Origin: a bacterium
GTDB taxonomy: Bacteria > Sysuimicrobiota > Sysuimicrobiia > Sysuimicrobiales > Humicultoraceae
NCBI GenBank assembly: GCA_031082185.1
Contig: JAVHLI010000013.1
Span: forward strand, 1-58,974
Reading direction: 5' to 3'
DNA length: 58,974 bases
The notes below the pieces were generated by a model. That model ran no database searches. It was given only the letters and a program-made list of their open reading frames with translations, and was not told the origin of the DNA. This document shows positions 35,010 to 43,868 of the stretch, one piece after another. Both the position numbers and the translations under genes were made by a program. Numbering within the stretch: the first letter of the stretch is position 1; every line of letters begins with the position of its first letter.

Positions 35010-35451
35010 TATCCACGATCGCCGAGACGCCCACGCCGGGCACACGACGCAGCGATTCCCACGGCTTGAGGTTGTCCACGGGTACCAGCGCCTTTATCCG
35101 GAACGCCGCCTGGAAGTCTGCTTCGATCACGGCCACGGCCTGCACGCGATCCACCGCGGAGCGGGGCCCCGATACCTGTGCGGCCCCAACATATGCGCCC
35201 CCTGGCGAAGACACGCCTATGGAGATGCTCAGTATGGGCACCACCTTGGTTTGCTCGCGCACCGCGACACCGCGGTTCTGCAGCAGGTCGTTGATGAACG
35301 AGTTAATCTGAGGCGCGAAGGTCCGTACGGCGTAGCCGATCCCCAGCGTCTTGATGATCCCGAAGATGTCCTGCCCCTGGACACTGGCGGCCGTCGCCCC
35401 CACGAGAAGTACCACTGCAAGGATCAAAGCCCCCATGCGTGCGGCGCGCAT
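34999..35451 (-). CDS. Exported protein of unknown function
   Basis: A 150-residue protein with a clear signal peptide (residues ~1-25, ending near VQGQ). The mature part has a helical start (IIKTLGIGYAVRTFAPQINSFINDLL) and then beta-rich sequence with VVPILSISIG and VIEADFQAAFRIKALVPVDN. The ATG at 35451 has GGGAGG six bases upstream; an ATG at 35457 touches that site. Its 3' end overlaps the neighbour at 34644-35009. No family recognised. About 85 bases separate it from the ilvD stop. Confidence 0.72.
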   Translation of the reverse strand: MRAARMGALILAVVLLVGATAASVQGQDIFGIIKTLGIGYAVRTFAPQINSFINDLLQNRGVAVREQTKVVPILSISIGVSSPGGAYVGAAQVSGPRSAVDRVQAVAVIEADFQAAFRIKALVPVDNLKPWESLRRVPGVGVSAIVDIRI

Positions 35452-35537
35452 TTTCATCCTCCCGATACCGAGATGCTTTGGCTTTCTTACCTTTCCCTCT
35501 GCTTCTACGCAGCGTGGCTTGATCGAGTTCCCTCTTT

Positions 35538-37229
35538 CTAGTCGAACTTGTCGCAGATCGCGCCCCGCGCCGCGGAGGATACCAGCCGCGCGTACTTGGC
35601 CAGCGCGCCGCGCGTGTACCGGGGAGGCGGCGCCGCCCACGCCTGCCTGCGCCGTTCGATCTCGTCGGCGGGCACCTCCAGGTTCAGGCGGCGGTTTGGG
35701 ATGTCAACCAGGATCGTGTCGCCCTCGCGCACCAGGGCAATCGGCCCGCCCACGGCCGCTTCCGGTGCGACGTGCCCGATCATCACGCCCCGCGTGGCCC
35801 CGGAGAAACGGCCGTCGGTGATCAACGCCACCTCCTGGCCCAGCCCTCGGCCGACGAGCGTCGAGGTAACCGCCAGCATCTCTCGCATACCCGGACCGCC
35901 CCTGGGGCCTTCGTAGCGGATCACGACCACGTCACCGGAGCCGATCTGCCCGTTGATGATCGCGGCGAACGCGTCCTCCTCGCGGTCGAAGACGCGGGCC
36001 GGCCCCTGGTGCGTTTTCCGGGTTACGCCCGCGGTCTTGATAACGGCGCCCTCCGGTGCCAGGCTGCCCCAAAGCACCGCCAGGCCTCCCTCGCGCTCCA
36101 ACGGCTGGCTCACAGGCACGACAACCGGAAAGCCCGTCGCCTCCACGCCGGACAGGTTCTCACGCAGCGTACGCCCGGTGACGGTCATAGCCCCCCCGTT
36201 CAGCAGGCCCGCGTCCAGCAGCGAGCGCATTACCACGGGGACACCGCCGACACGGTCGAGATCCGCCATGATGTATTGCCCGCCCGGCCGGAGATCGCCG
36301 ATGTGGGGTGTTGCGCGGCTGAGGTTGTCGAAGTCCTCCAGGGATAGGGCGACGCCGGCCTCATGGGCTATTGCCAGGAGATGCAGCACCGCGTTGGTGC
36401 TGCCGCCGAGGGCGACCACCACGCGGATCGCGTTCTCGAACGCCTCCCGCGTCAGGATGTCACGCGGCCGGATGCCCTCCCGCAGCATTCGCATGGCGGC
36501 CTCCCCGCTGGCGCGGCACGCCTGCTCGCGCCGTGGGTCCACGGCAGGGATCGAGGCCGCGCCGGGCACCGACAGACCGATCGCCTCGATCGCCGCGGCC
36601 ATGGTGTTGGCAGTGTAGAATCCACCGCAGCTACCGGCACCCGGGCAGGCGCGGCGCTCCAGGGAGTCCAAGGCCTCGGCGGTCATGTGGCCCTGCGCGT
36701 GCATTCCCACCGCCTCGTAGACATCCTGTATCGTGACGTCCTTTCCTTCGAACTCGCCCGGCATTATGGTGCCGCCGTAGAGGAAGACTCCGGGCAGGTT
36801 GAGCCGGGCCAGTGCCATCACCGATCCGGGCAGGCTCTTGTCGCACCCCGCGATGGCCACGAGCGTGTCGAAACACTGGGCGCGTGCCATCAGCTCGATC
36901 GAATCGGCTATCACCTCGCGGCTCACCAGGGAGGCCTTCATCCCTTCGTGGCCCATGGCGATGGCGTCGCTGACGGCGATAGTGCAGAACTCCTGGGGCA
37001 CCCCGCCCGAGGCACGCACCCCGGCCTTCACCCACTGCGCCTGGACGTCAAGATTCAGATTGCACGGCGTGACCTCGTTCCATGTGCTGGCCACCCCGGC
37101 GATGGGGCGGCGCAGGTCGTCGTCGTCCAACCCGGTGGCCCGCAGCATCGCCCTGTGCGGGGCACGCTGGGCACCTTCCGTGATCTCACGACTGCGGTGC
37201 TTGGGGTTGATGGCGGTGGGGTTGTCCAC
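35538..37229 (-). CDS. ilvD: Dihydroxy-acid dehydratase
   Basis: IlvD dehydrates dihydroxy acids in valine, isoleucine and CoA synthesis. The 563-residue protein shows the iron-sulfur ligand cysteines in TPCNLNLD, AGCDKSLPG and CPGAGSCGGFYTANTM, plus GRFSGATRGVMIGHVAPEA near the C terminus. The GTG at 37229 is preferred over far-upstream codons because AAGGAG precedes it by seven bases and the protein start (VDNPTAINPKHRSREITEG) fits the family. It has its own divergent promoter shared with the mutS side. No other ilv genes are nearby. Confidence 0.96.
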   Translation of the reverse strand: MDNPTAINPKHRSREITEGAQRAPHRAMLRATGLDDDDLRRPIAGVASTWNEVTPCNLNLDVQAQWVKAGVRASGGVPQEFCTIAVSDAIAMGHEGMKASLVSREVIADSIELMARAQCFDTLVAIAGCDKSLPGSVMALARLNLPGVFLYGGTIMPGEFEGKDVTIQDVYEAVGMHAQGHMTAEALDSLERRACPGAGSCGGFYTANTMAAAIEAIGLSVPGAASIPAVDPRREQACRASGEAAMRMLREGIRPRDILTREAFENAIRVVVALGGSTNAVLHLLAIAHEAGVALSLEDFDNLSRATPHIGDLRPGGQYIMADLDRVGGVPVVMRSLLDAGLLNGGAMTVTGRTLRENLSGVEATGFPVVVPVSQPLEREGGLAVLWGSLAPEGAVIKTAGVTRKTHQGPARVFDREEDAFAAIINGQIGSGDVVVIRYEGPRGGPGMREMLAVTSTLVGRGLGQEVALITDGRFSGATRGVMIGHVAPEAAVGGPIALVREGDTILVDIPNRRLNLEVPADEIERRRQAWAAPPPRYTRGALAKYARLVSSAARGAICDKFD

Positions 37230-37270
37230 GCTCAGTCTCCTTCTCAAACCGCAACGCGGTGTGTTGGCCC

Positions 37271-37299
37271 CATGATAGGCGGCGGGTCGCGGCGAATCA
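37271..37299 (-). promoter_or_regulatory. Promoter of ilvD
   Basis: On the minus strand TTGATT (37299-37294) and TATCAT (37276-37271) are 17 bases apart, about 40 bases before the GTG start. No T-box or leader peptide is seen before ilvD. Confidence 0.7.
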
Positions 37300-37332
37300 A
37301 CAGGAAGGCGCGCGCTATGGTAGCATTGTGGG

Positions 37333-39999
37333 GTGACCCGCGACTCCTCGCTTACACCGATGATGCGGCAGTACCAGGAGCTAAAAGCCCGCCACCCGGG
37401 CGCGCTGCTCATGTTCCGGCTGGGCGACTTCTATGAGCTGTTCTTCGATGACGCACAGGTAGCGGCGCGAGAGCTCGAGATAGTGCTGACCTCCCGCGAG
37501 GTGGGCAAGGGACGGCGCGCGCCCATGTGCGGCGTGCCCCATCATGCGCTGAGCGGTCACTTGGCACGGCTGGTGGACCGTGGATACCGGGTGGCGATCT
37601 GTGACCAGGTCGAGGACCCGCGCAAGGCGCGTGGGTTGGTTCGCCGGGAGGTGACCCGTGTGGTCACGCCGGGCACGGTCATGGACGCCGCGCTGCTGCC
37701 GGCGCGCGAGCACCGCTACTTGGCGGCGGTGGCCGGAGGGGGCGGCGCCTGGGGCGTGGCCGCGGTAGACCTCTCGACCGGGGACTTCCTGGCAACCCAG
37801 ATTGAGGGTCCCGACGCCGACCGCCGGCTGGCCGACGAGATCGCGCGCCTGGACCCGCGCGAGATCGCGGTCCCCGCGGGTGAGGTTCCGGACCAGGCCG
37901 CCACAGAGGGTGGGGCAGGGCAGACCGCCGGGGGTCGGTGGACGCAATTGGACGCCTGGCGCTTCGAGCCGGGCGTAGCCCGGCGCGCGCTGCTCGACCA
38001 CTTTCTAGTGGCCTCACTGGACGGTTTTGGATGCGAGGGGTTGACGCTCGCCACGTCCGCCGCCGGTGCCCTGGTGCAGTACCTCCAGCAGACGCAGCAG
38101 AGCCCGCTGGCGCACCTGCGCGGTCTCCGCGTGTACGGCACCGAGTCGGTCCTCGAGATCGACGAGATCACTCGCCGAAACCTCGATCTGCTGCGCAACC
38201 GCAACGACGGCAGCGCGCGCCACACCCTCATCGGCGTGCTGGATGAAACCATGACGGCGATGGGCGGGCGGCTGCTCAGGGAATGGCTGCTTCGACCCCT
38301 GCTGGACGTGGAGGCGATCGCGGCCAGGCACCGCGCCGTGGGCGCCGCGCTGGAGGACCGCCTCCGTAGGGAAGCCGTGCGTGGAACGCTGCGCGCGCTG
38401 CCCGACTTGGCCCGCCTCGTGGGTCGGATAGGCCACGGGTCGGCCACAGCGCGCGACCTGTGCGCCCTGCGTGAGGGGCTACAGCGGCTGCCCGTGCTGC
38501 GTGAAGAAGTCGGGCAGTTGCCTGATGCGCGATTCGCCGGCATCGCAGGGGCGCTGGATCCGCACGGCGACGTTACCGCGCACATAGCCCGCGCGCTGGT
38601 GGATGATCCCACCACCGGCCTCCGCGACGGAGGGATGATCCGGCCGGGGTACGAGCCGGCGCTTGACCGGCTCCGAGAGGCCGCCTCCGGCGGCAAGGCC
38701 TGGATAGCCGGCCTGGAAGCCTCCGAGCGTGAGCGCACCGGCATTCGCTCCCTGCGGGTGGGATTCAACAAGGTCTTCGGGTACTACATCGAGGTGTCCA
38801 ACGCCAACCAGCACCTGGTGCCCGCGGACTACATCCGCAAGCAGACCCTGACCGGCGCCGAGCGCTACATAACGCCCGATATGAAGGAGCGCGAGGCCGC
38901 CATCCTGGGTGCTGAGGAGCGCATCGCCGCGCTGGAGTTCGAGCTGTTCTGTGCGCTGCGCGACTCGGTGGCCACCCGAGCCACATCCCTGCTGGAGGTG
39001 GCGCGGGCGCTGGCCGAAGCCGACGTGCTGCTGGCCCTGGCCGAGGCCGCGGAGAGGGGTGGTTACGTCAGGCCGGAGATGGCCGTCGAACCGGTGCTCG
39101 AGGTACGCGACGGCCGGCATCCGGTGGTCGAGCGCCTCCTGGAAGGCGAGCGGTTCGTGCCCAACTCACTGCGGCTGGACGTGCGCGATCGGGCGCTGCT
39201 GATCGTCACCGGCCCCAACATGGCGGGCAAGAGCACGCTGCTGCGCCAGGCAGCGCTGATAGCCATCATGGCGCAGATGGGCTCGTTCGTGCCGGCGGCC
39301 TGGGCGCGTGTGGGCATCACCGACCGCATCTTTACGCGGGTGGGGGCCACGGACGAGATCGCCTCGGGCCGGAGCACTTTCCTGGTGGAGATGCAGGAGG
39401 TGTCGCGCATCCTACACGGCGCCACCGAGCGCAGCCTGGTCCTCCTGGACGAGGTTGGACGCGGGACCAGCACCTACGATGGGATGAGCCTGGCATGGGC
39501 GGTGGTCGAGTACCTGCACAACCGCATCGGCGCGCGCACGCTGTTTGCGACGCACTTCCATGAACTCACCGAGCTGGCGGAGGTGCTGCCCCGTGTCCAC
39601 AACATCGCCATGCAGGTGCAGGAGCAGGGCGAGCAGATCGTGTTCCTACACACCGTGGCCGACGGACGGGCGGACCGGTCGTACGGCATCCACGTGGCAC
39701 GGCTGGCGGGCATTCCAGACGAGGTAATCGCGATGGCCGGCCGCATCCTCCAGCAGCTCGAGGCAGCCGCGGCGCGGCCCGGCGAGGCCGATGCCGAGCC
39801 CGTGCCCTCCAGGGCGCGAAGACCCAGGCAACTGCCACTGGCGCTTGAGCTCGCGTCACCACTTGAAGAGGAGCTGCTGGGCATGGCCATCGAGACGATG
39901 ACCCCGCTGGAAGCCCTGCGGGTTCTCGCGGAGCTGCGCGAACGCGCGCGCGTACGGCGGGCCGGCGCCCCGGAACGAGCGGACCGGCGGCTGCAATGA
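37333..39999 (+). CDS. mutS: DNA mismatch repair protein MutS
   Basis: An 888-residue MutS. The mismatch-binding Phe-X-Glu lies in GDFYELFFDDA near residues 31-41. Walker A GPNMAGKSTLL is near 624-634 and the ABC signature region STFLVEMQEV near 680. DEVGRGTSTYDG and ATHFHELT follow. The start is GTG. It recognises mispairs and loops and recruits MutL, encoded next in a four-base overlap. Confidence 0.97.
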   Translation: MTRDSSLTPMMRQYQELKARHPGALLMFRLGDFYELFFDDAQVAARELEIVLTSREVGKGRRAPMCGVPHHALSGHLARLVDRGYRVAICDQVEDPRKARGLVRREVTRVVTPGTVMDAALLPAREHRYLAAVAGGGGAWGVAAVDLSTGDFLATQIEGPDADRRLADEIARLDPREIAVPAGEVPDQAATEGGAGQTAGGRWTQLDAWRFEPGVARRALLDHFLVASLDGFGCEGLTLATSAAGALVQYLQQTQQSPLAHLRGLRVYGTESVLEIDEITRRNLDLLRNRNDGSARHTLIGVLDETMTAMGGRLLREWLLRPLLDVEAIAARHRAVGAALEDRLRREAVRGTLRALPDLARLVGRIGHGSATARDLCALREGLQRLPVLREEVGQLPDARFAGIAGALDPHGDVTAHIARALVDDPTTGLRDGGMIRPGYEPALDRLREAASGGKAWIAGLEASERERTGIRSLRVGFNKVFGYYIEVSNANQHLVPADYIRKQTLTGAERYITPDMKEREAAILGAEERIAALEFELFCALRDSVATRATSLLEVARALAEADVLLALAEAAERGGYVRPEMAVEPVLEVRDGRHPVVERLLEGERFVPNSLRLDVRDRALLIVTGPNMAGKSTLLRQAALIAIMAQMGSFVPAAWARVGITDRIFTRVGATDEIASGRSTFLVEMQEVSRILHGATERSLVLLDEVGRGTSTYDGMSLAWAVVEYLHNRIGARTLFATHFHELTELAEVLPRVHNIAMQVQEQGEQIVFLHTVADGRADRSYGIHVARLAGIPDEVIAMAGRILQQLEAAAARPGEADAEPVPSRARRPRQLPLALELASPLEEELLGMAIETMTPLEALRVLAELRERARVRRAGAPERADRRLQ

Positions 40000-41699
40000 T
40001 GCCTATTCATGTGCTGGAACGGTCGGTCGCCGAGCGCATAGCCGCCGGCGAGGTGGTCGAGCGTCCGGCCTCGGTGGTCAAGGAACTGGTGGAGAACAGC
40101 CTGGATGCCGGTGCCCGCGCGATCACCGTCGAGACCGAGGGCGCTGGCCTCCGCCTGATTCGGGTGACCGACGACGGCGAAGGGATCCCCCCCGACCAGG
40201 TCGGCCTGGCCTTCGAGCGCTTCGCCACCAGCAAGATTACGCGAGTCGAGGACCTGGAGCGGGTGACGAGCTACGGCTTCAGGGGTGAGGCCCTGCCCAG
40301 CATCGCGGCGATCGCCCGGGTGACGCTCACGACCCGCACGCAGGACGCTATCGGCGCGGTACGGGTTGTGGTGGCCGGTGGTGTGCCCCAGGCCTCCGGT
40401 GCCCACGGTGCCCCTCCTGGGACGACGGTGGAGGTGAGCGCGCTCTTCTACAATACTCCCGCGCGCCTGAAGTTCCTGAGATCCCAAGCCCGCGAGCAGG
40501 CACTGCTCGCCGAGGCGCTGCAGCGCGCGGCGATGGCGCATCCTGAGGTCGCTTTTCGGCTGGTCGCGGACGGCCGCGAGGCCGGGTGGTGGCCCCGAAC
40601 AGAACCGGTTCAACGCGTGGCTGAACTGCTGGGAGCAGGAGCCGCCCAGGGCCTGATTCCGGTACTGGGCGCGGTGCCTGCCGGCGCCTTCCACGGCTGG
40701 CTTGGACGCCCGGAGCACGGCCGGCCCAACCGCACCGGAGCGCACCTCTTCGTTAACCGCCGCCCTGTTCAAAGCGCTCTGCTGCGGCGGGCCGCAGAGC
40801 AGGGCTATGCGCAACTGATGCCCGTGGGGCGGTTTCCGGCCTTCGCGCTCTTCGTGGAGGTGGATCCGGCCGCGCTCGACGTCAACGTCCACCCCCGCAA
40901 GATGGAGGTGCGGTTCAGGGAGGAGTCCCGCCTGTTCGGCGCTGTAGCCCACGGTGTCCGGGAGGCGCTGCTGTCGAGCCCGCTCATCCGGCAGGCGGGG
41001 GCGGGTTCGGTGGGCCCCGCGGTCACGGGGGTGCCTGCCCGGGGAGAGCTACTCACGCTCCTACAGGGGGTGGGGGAGGCCGCTGCGCGCGAGGCCGGGG
41101 GGGCCTATGGGACCTCGCTTGCCAAGCGCCTGCCGGTGCTCCGTCCGATCGGCCAGCTGCTCAACACGTACATCCTGGCCGAGGGGCCGGACGGTCTCTA
41201 CCTGATTGATCAGCACGCCGCGCACGAGCGCGTCCTCTACGAACGTCTCATCGCGGCCCGCCGTCGGGGAAGCCTGACCAGCCAGGGCCTGGCGGTTCCG
41301 CTGACCGTGGAACTCGCACCCTCGCAGATGGCAATTCTGATCGGCCACGGCGACCACTTCGCGCAGATGGGCTTCGAGGTGGAGTCGTTTGGCGCGGGGA
41401 CCGCCATCCTGCGCGCGGTGCCGGCGACGGTCCCGGGCGTCCCGGGAGCGGATCTCCTGCTGCGCGCGGTCGGGAGCCTTCAGGAGGATGGGGAGGAGGA
41501 GGACCCCCTGGAGCGGATTGCCATCGCGACCGCCTGCCACACCGCGGTACGAGCCGGAGACAGGCTGAGCCCTGAGTCGGTCTCGGCGCTGCTGGCCGAT
41601 CTGAACAAGGCGGAGGACCCGTTCACGTGCTTCCACGGCCGACCCACGATCATCGCCCTTTCCCGCGAACAGATCGAACGATGGTTTCTGAGAGGATAG
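39996..41699 (+). CDS. mutL: DNA mismatch repair endonuclease MutL
   Basis: A 567-residue MutL. The GHKL ATPase part has VVERPASVVKELVENSLDAGA near residue 20-40, DDGEGIP and RGEALPSIAAIA. The C-terminal domain contains DQHAAHERVLYE near residue 403, the metal-binding motif of nicking MutL proteins, plus a late TACHTAVRAGD and FTCFHGRPT. It is therefore the endonuclease type, as expected without MutH. The ATG at 39996 overlaps the mutS stop; its end overlaps miaA by 19 bases. Confidence 0.96.
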   Translation: MMPIHVLERSVAERIAAGEVVERPASVVKELVENSLDAGARAITVETEGAGLRLIRVTDDGEGIPPDQVGLAFERFATSKITRVEDLERVTSYGFRGEALPSIAAIARVTLTTRTQDAIGAVRVVVAGGVPQASGAHGAPPGTTVEVSALFYNTPARLKFLRSQAREQALLAEALQRAAMAHPEVAFRLVADGREAGWWPRTEPVQRVAELLGAGAAQGLIPVLGAVPAGAFHGWLGRPEHGRPNRTGAHLFVNRRPVQSALLRRAAEQGYAQLMPVGRFPAFALFVEVDPAALDVNVHPRKMEVRFREESRLFGAVAHGVREALLSSPLIRQAGAGSVGPAVTGVPARGELLTLLQGVGEAAAREAGGAYGTSLAKRLPVLRPIGQLLNTYILAEGPDGLYLIDQHAAHERVLYERLIAARRRGSLTSQGLAVPLTVELAPSQMAILIGHGDHFAQMGFEVESFGAGTAILRAVPATVPGVPGADLLLRAVGSLQEDGEEEDPLERIAIATACHTAVRAGDRLSPESVSALLADLNKAEDPFTCFHGRPTIIALSREQIERWFLRG

Positions 41700-42652
41700 C
41701 CGCCTCCGACCGCCTCGCGGTGCTGTGCGGACCCACCGCGGTGGGCAAGACCGCGGTGGCCGTCGCGCTGGCTGAGCGCATGGGCGCCGAGATAGTCGCG
41801 GCCGACTCCCGCACCGTCTACCGCGGCGCGGATGTCGGGACGGCCAAGCCGACCCCGGACGATCGCCGGTGCGTGCGGCACCACCTGCTCGACGTGGCCG
41901 ATCCAGGGGAGGCGTTTACCCTGGCCGACTACCAGCGGCTGGCGCGGCTGGCGCTGGCCGACATCCGCGCGCGGGGCCGGCTACCCCTGCTGGTGGGCGG
42001 GACAGGCCTGTACATCCGTGCGGTCGTGGACGGTCTCTCCCTTCCGCCGGTATCTCCGGACCACGCGCTGCGTGCCGCGCTTGAGGCAGATGAGCGGGAA
42101 CGCGGCTCCGGGCACCTTCACGCGCGTCTTGCCGTCCTCGACCCGGCTGCGGCGGCCCGCATCCACCCGCGCAACCTGCGCCGCGTGATCCGCGCGATGG
42201 AAGTTGTCCTGCGGACCGGGCGTCCCATCTCAACGCAGCAGCGGCAGGGTGGCGGCGATGCCGAGGCGGGTACCGTGGCGATGGTGGGGCTCACAATGGA
42301 GCGGACGCAACTCTACCGCCGCATTGACGCACGCGTCGAGGCGCAGATGGCCTCCGGGCTCGTGGAAGAAACCCGGCTCCTGCTGGACCGAGGCATCCCT
42401 CTCTCTGCCCCGATCATGCAGGCGCTCGGATACAAGGAGATGGCCGGATGGTTGACGGGCGCCTGCGACGCCGCCGAGGCCGTCCGGCGCCTGAAGCGCA
42501 ACACCCGTCGCTACGCCAAGCGGCAGCTCACCTGGTTCAGGCACGATACCCGGATCCATTGGGTGGACGCAACCGGTCTGACGCAGGAGAGCGTGATCGA
42601 GCGCGTGCATGCTATCATGAACTCGACTCTGTCTTTGTGTGGGGAGGCGTGA
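41681..42652 (+). CDS. miaA: tRNA dimethylallyltransferase
   Basis: MiaA adds an isopentenyl group to A37 of tRNAs reading UNN codons. The 323-residue protein has the P-loop GPTAVGKTAV near 16, ADSRTVYRG near 42, GGTGLYIRAV near 108, and the late ALGYKEM and TRRYAKRQLTWFR with the catalytic and tRNA-binding residues. The ATG at 41681 lies inside the mutL end. Its stop overlaps the dapL start by one base. The mutSL-miaA order is conserved across bacteria. Confidence 0.96.
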   Translation: MVSERIAASDRLAVLCGPTAVGKTAVAVALAERMGAEIVAADSRTVYRGADVGTAKPTPDDRRCVRHHLLDVADPGEAFTLADYQRLARLALADIRARGRLPLLVGGTGLYIRAVVDGLSLPPVSPDHALRAALEADERERGSGHLHARLAVLDPAAAARIHPRNLRRVIRAMEVVLRTGRPISTQQRQGGGDAEAGTVAMVGLTMERTQLYRRIDARVEAQMASGLVEETRLLLDRGIPLSAPIMQALGYKEMAGWLTGACDAAEAVRRLKRNTRRYAKRQLTWFRHDTRIHWVDATGLTQESVIERVHAIMNSTLSLCGEA

Positions 42653-43809
42653 TGCAGTCGCAGCGACTTCGCAGAATCGGCGCGTACATGTTTGCCGACC
42701 TCGACCGCAAGCAGGCCGAACTGGAAGCCCGTGGAGTGGACGTGATCAACCTTGGCGTGGGCGACCCCGACCTACCGACCCCGCCGCACATCGTCCAGGC
42801 GCTCGAGGAAGGCGCCAGGGACCCGCTCACCCACAGGTACCCGCCCTACCGCGGCACCGCGCAGTTCCGGCGGGCGGCCGCGGATTGGATGCTGAAGCGG
42901 TTCGGGGTCGGGGTGGATCCAGAGCATGAGGTGCTGGCGCTCATCGGCTCGAAGGAGGGCCTGGCGCACCTGCCCTGGGCCGTATTGAACCCCTCCGAGG
43001 TCGCGCTTGTGCCGGACCCAGGGTACCCGGTCTACCGCTCCTCAGCGATCATGGCCGAGGGGGAGGCGGTGGCGATGCCGCTACTGGCCGACCGCGGCTT
43101 CCTGCCGGAGTTCGACCGCATTCCCCAGGAGGTTCTGCGGCGCGCGCGGATGGTCTTCCTCAACTATCCCAACAACCCCACCGGCGCCACCGCCGATCTG
43201 GAGTTCTTCGCGCGCGCAGTTGAGTTCGCACGACGCCACAAACTGCTGCTCGTGCACGACAACTCCTATTGCGAGATCGCCTACGACGGCTACCGACCCC
43301 CGAGCATCCTGGAGGTCGACGGTGCCCGGGAGGTGGCGATAGAGATGCACTCGCTGTCCAAGACGTTCAACATGACCGGCTGGCGGGTTGGGTTCGCTGT
43401 GGGAAACGCCGAGGCGGTGGACGCGTTGGGCACGCTGAAGACCAACGTGGACTCCGGGGTCTTCCGGGCGGTGCAGCACGCCGCGGTGGCCGCGCTCAGT
43501 GGTCCCCAGGAGGTCATAGCGCCCACGCTCGCGACCTACCGCGCCCGTCGGGATCGGCTCGTGTCAGTCCTGCGCACGGTCGGGTGGTCCCCACCGGTGC
43601 CGAGGGCGACGCTATACATCTGGATGCCGACGCCGGACGGCGCCTCGTCGGTGGCCTTCGCCGCCGAGGTCCTGGAACGCACCGGCGTGGTCATAACGCC
43701 CGGGATCGGCTACGGGGCCTGCGGTGAAGGATACGTACGCCTCTCGCTTACCACCCCGGACGCGCGGCTCGACGAGGCGCTGGACCGCATCCGGAAGGCC
43801 TACGGGTAG
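42652..43809 (+). CDS. dapL: LL-diaminopimelate aminotransferase
   Basis: A 385-residue fold-type I PLP aminotransferase of the DapL class. Markers are INLGVGDPDLPTP near residue 33, YPNNPTGATA near 175, and the PLP lysine at about 237 in HSLSKTFNMTGWRVGFAVGN. DapL makes LL-DAP directly from tetrahydrodipicolinate, bypassing acylated intermediates. The presence of dapA, dapB and asd in the same window supports this over a general aspartate transaminase. A good GGGGAGG lies before the ATG. Confidence 0.88.
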   Translation: MQSQRLRRIGAYMFADLDRKQAELEARGVDVINLGVGDPDLPTPPHIVQALEEGARDPLTHRYPPYRGTAQFRRAAADWMLKRFGVGVDPEHEVLALIGSKEGLAHLPWAVLNPSEVALVPDPGYPVYRSSAIMAEGEAVAMPLLADRGFLPEFDRIPQEVLRRARMVFLNYPNNPTGATADLEFFARAVEFARRHKLLLVHDNSYCEIAYDGYRPPSILEVDGAREVAIEMHSLSKTFNMTGWRVGFAVGNAEAVDALGTLKTNVDSGVFRAVQHAAVAALSGPQEVIAPTLATYRARRDRLVSVLRTVGWSPPVPRATLYIWMPTPDGASSVAFAAEVLERTGVVITPGIGYGACGEGYVRLSLTTPDARLDEALDRIRKAYG

Positions 43810-43868
43810 GCGCGGCCATCGGCACCATCTGGGGACTGCCCCGCACGGTCACGCCGACCCACCGCCGG

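Noticed and set aside
39474..40952. Long minus-strand open frame (492 codons) opposite mutS/mutL
   Set aside because: It is antisense to two well-conserved genes and its product has no recognisable domain; GC-rich DNA yields many such frames.
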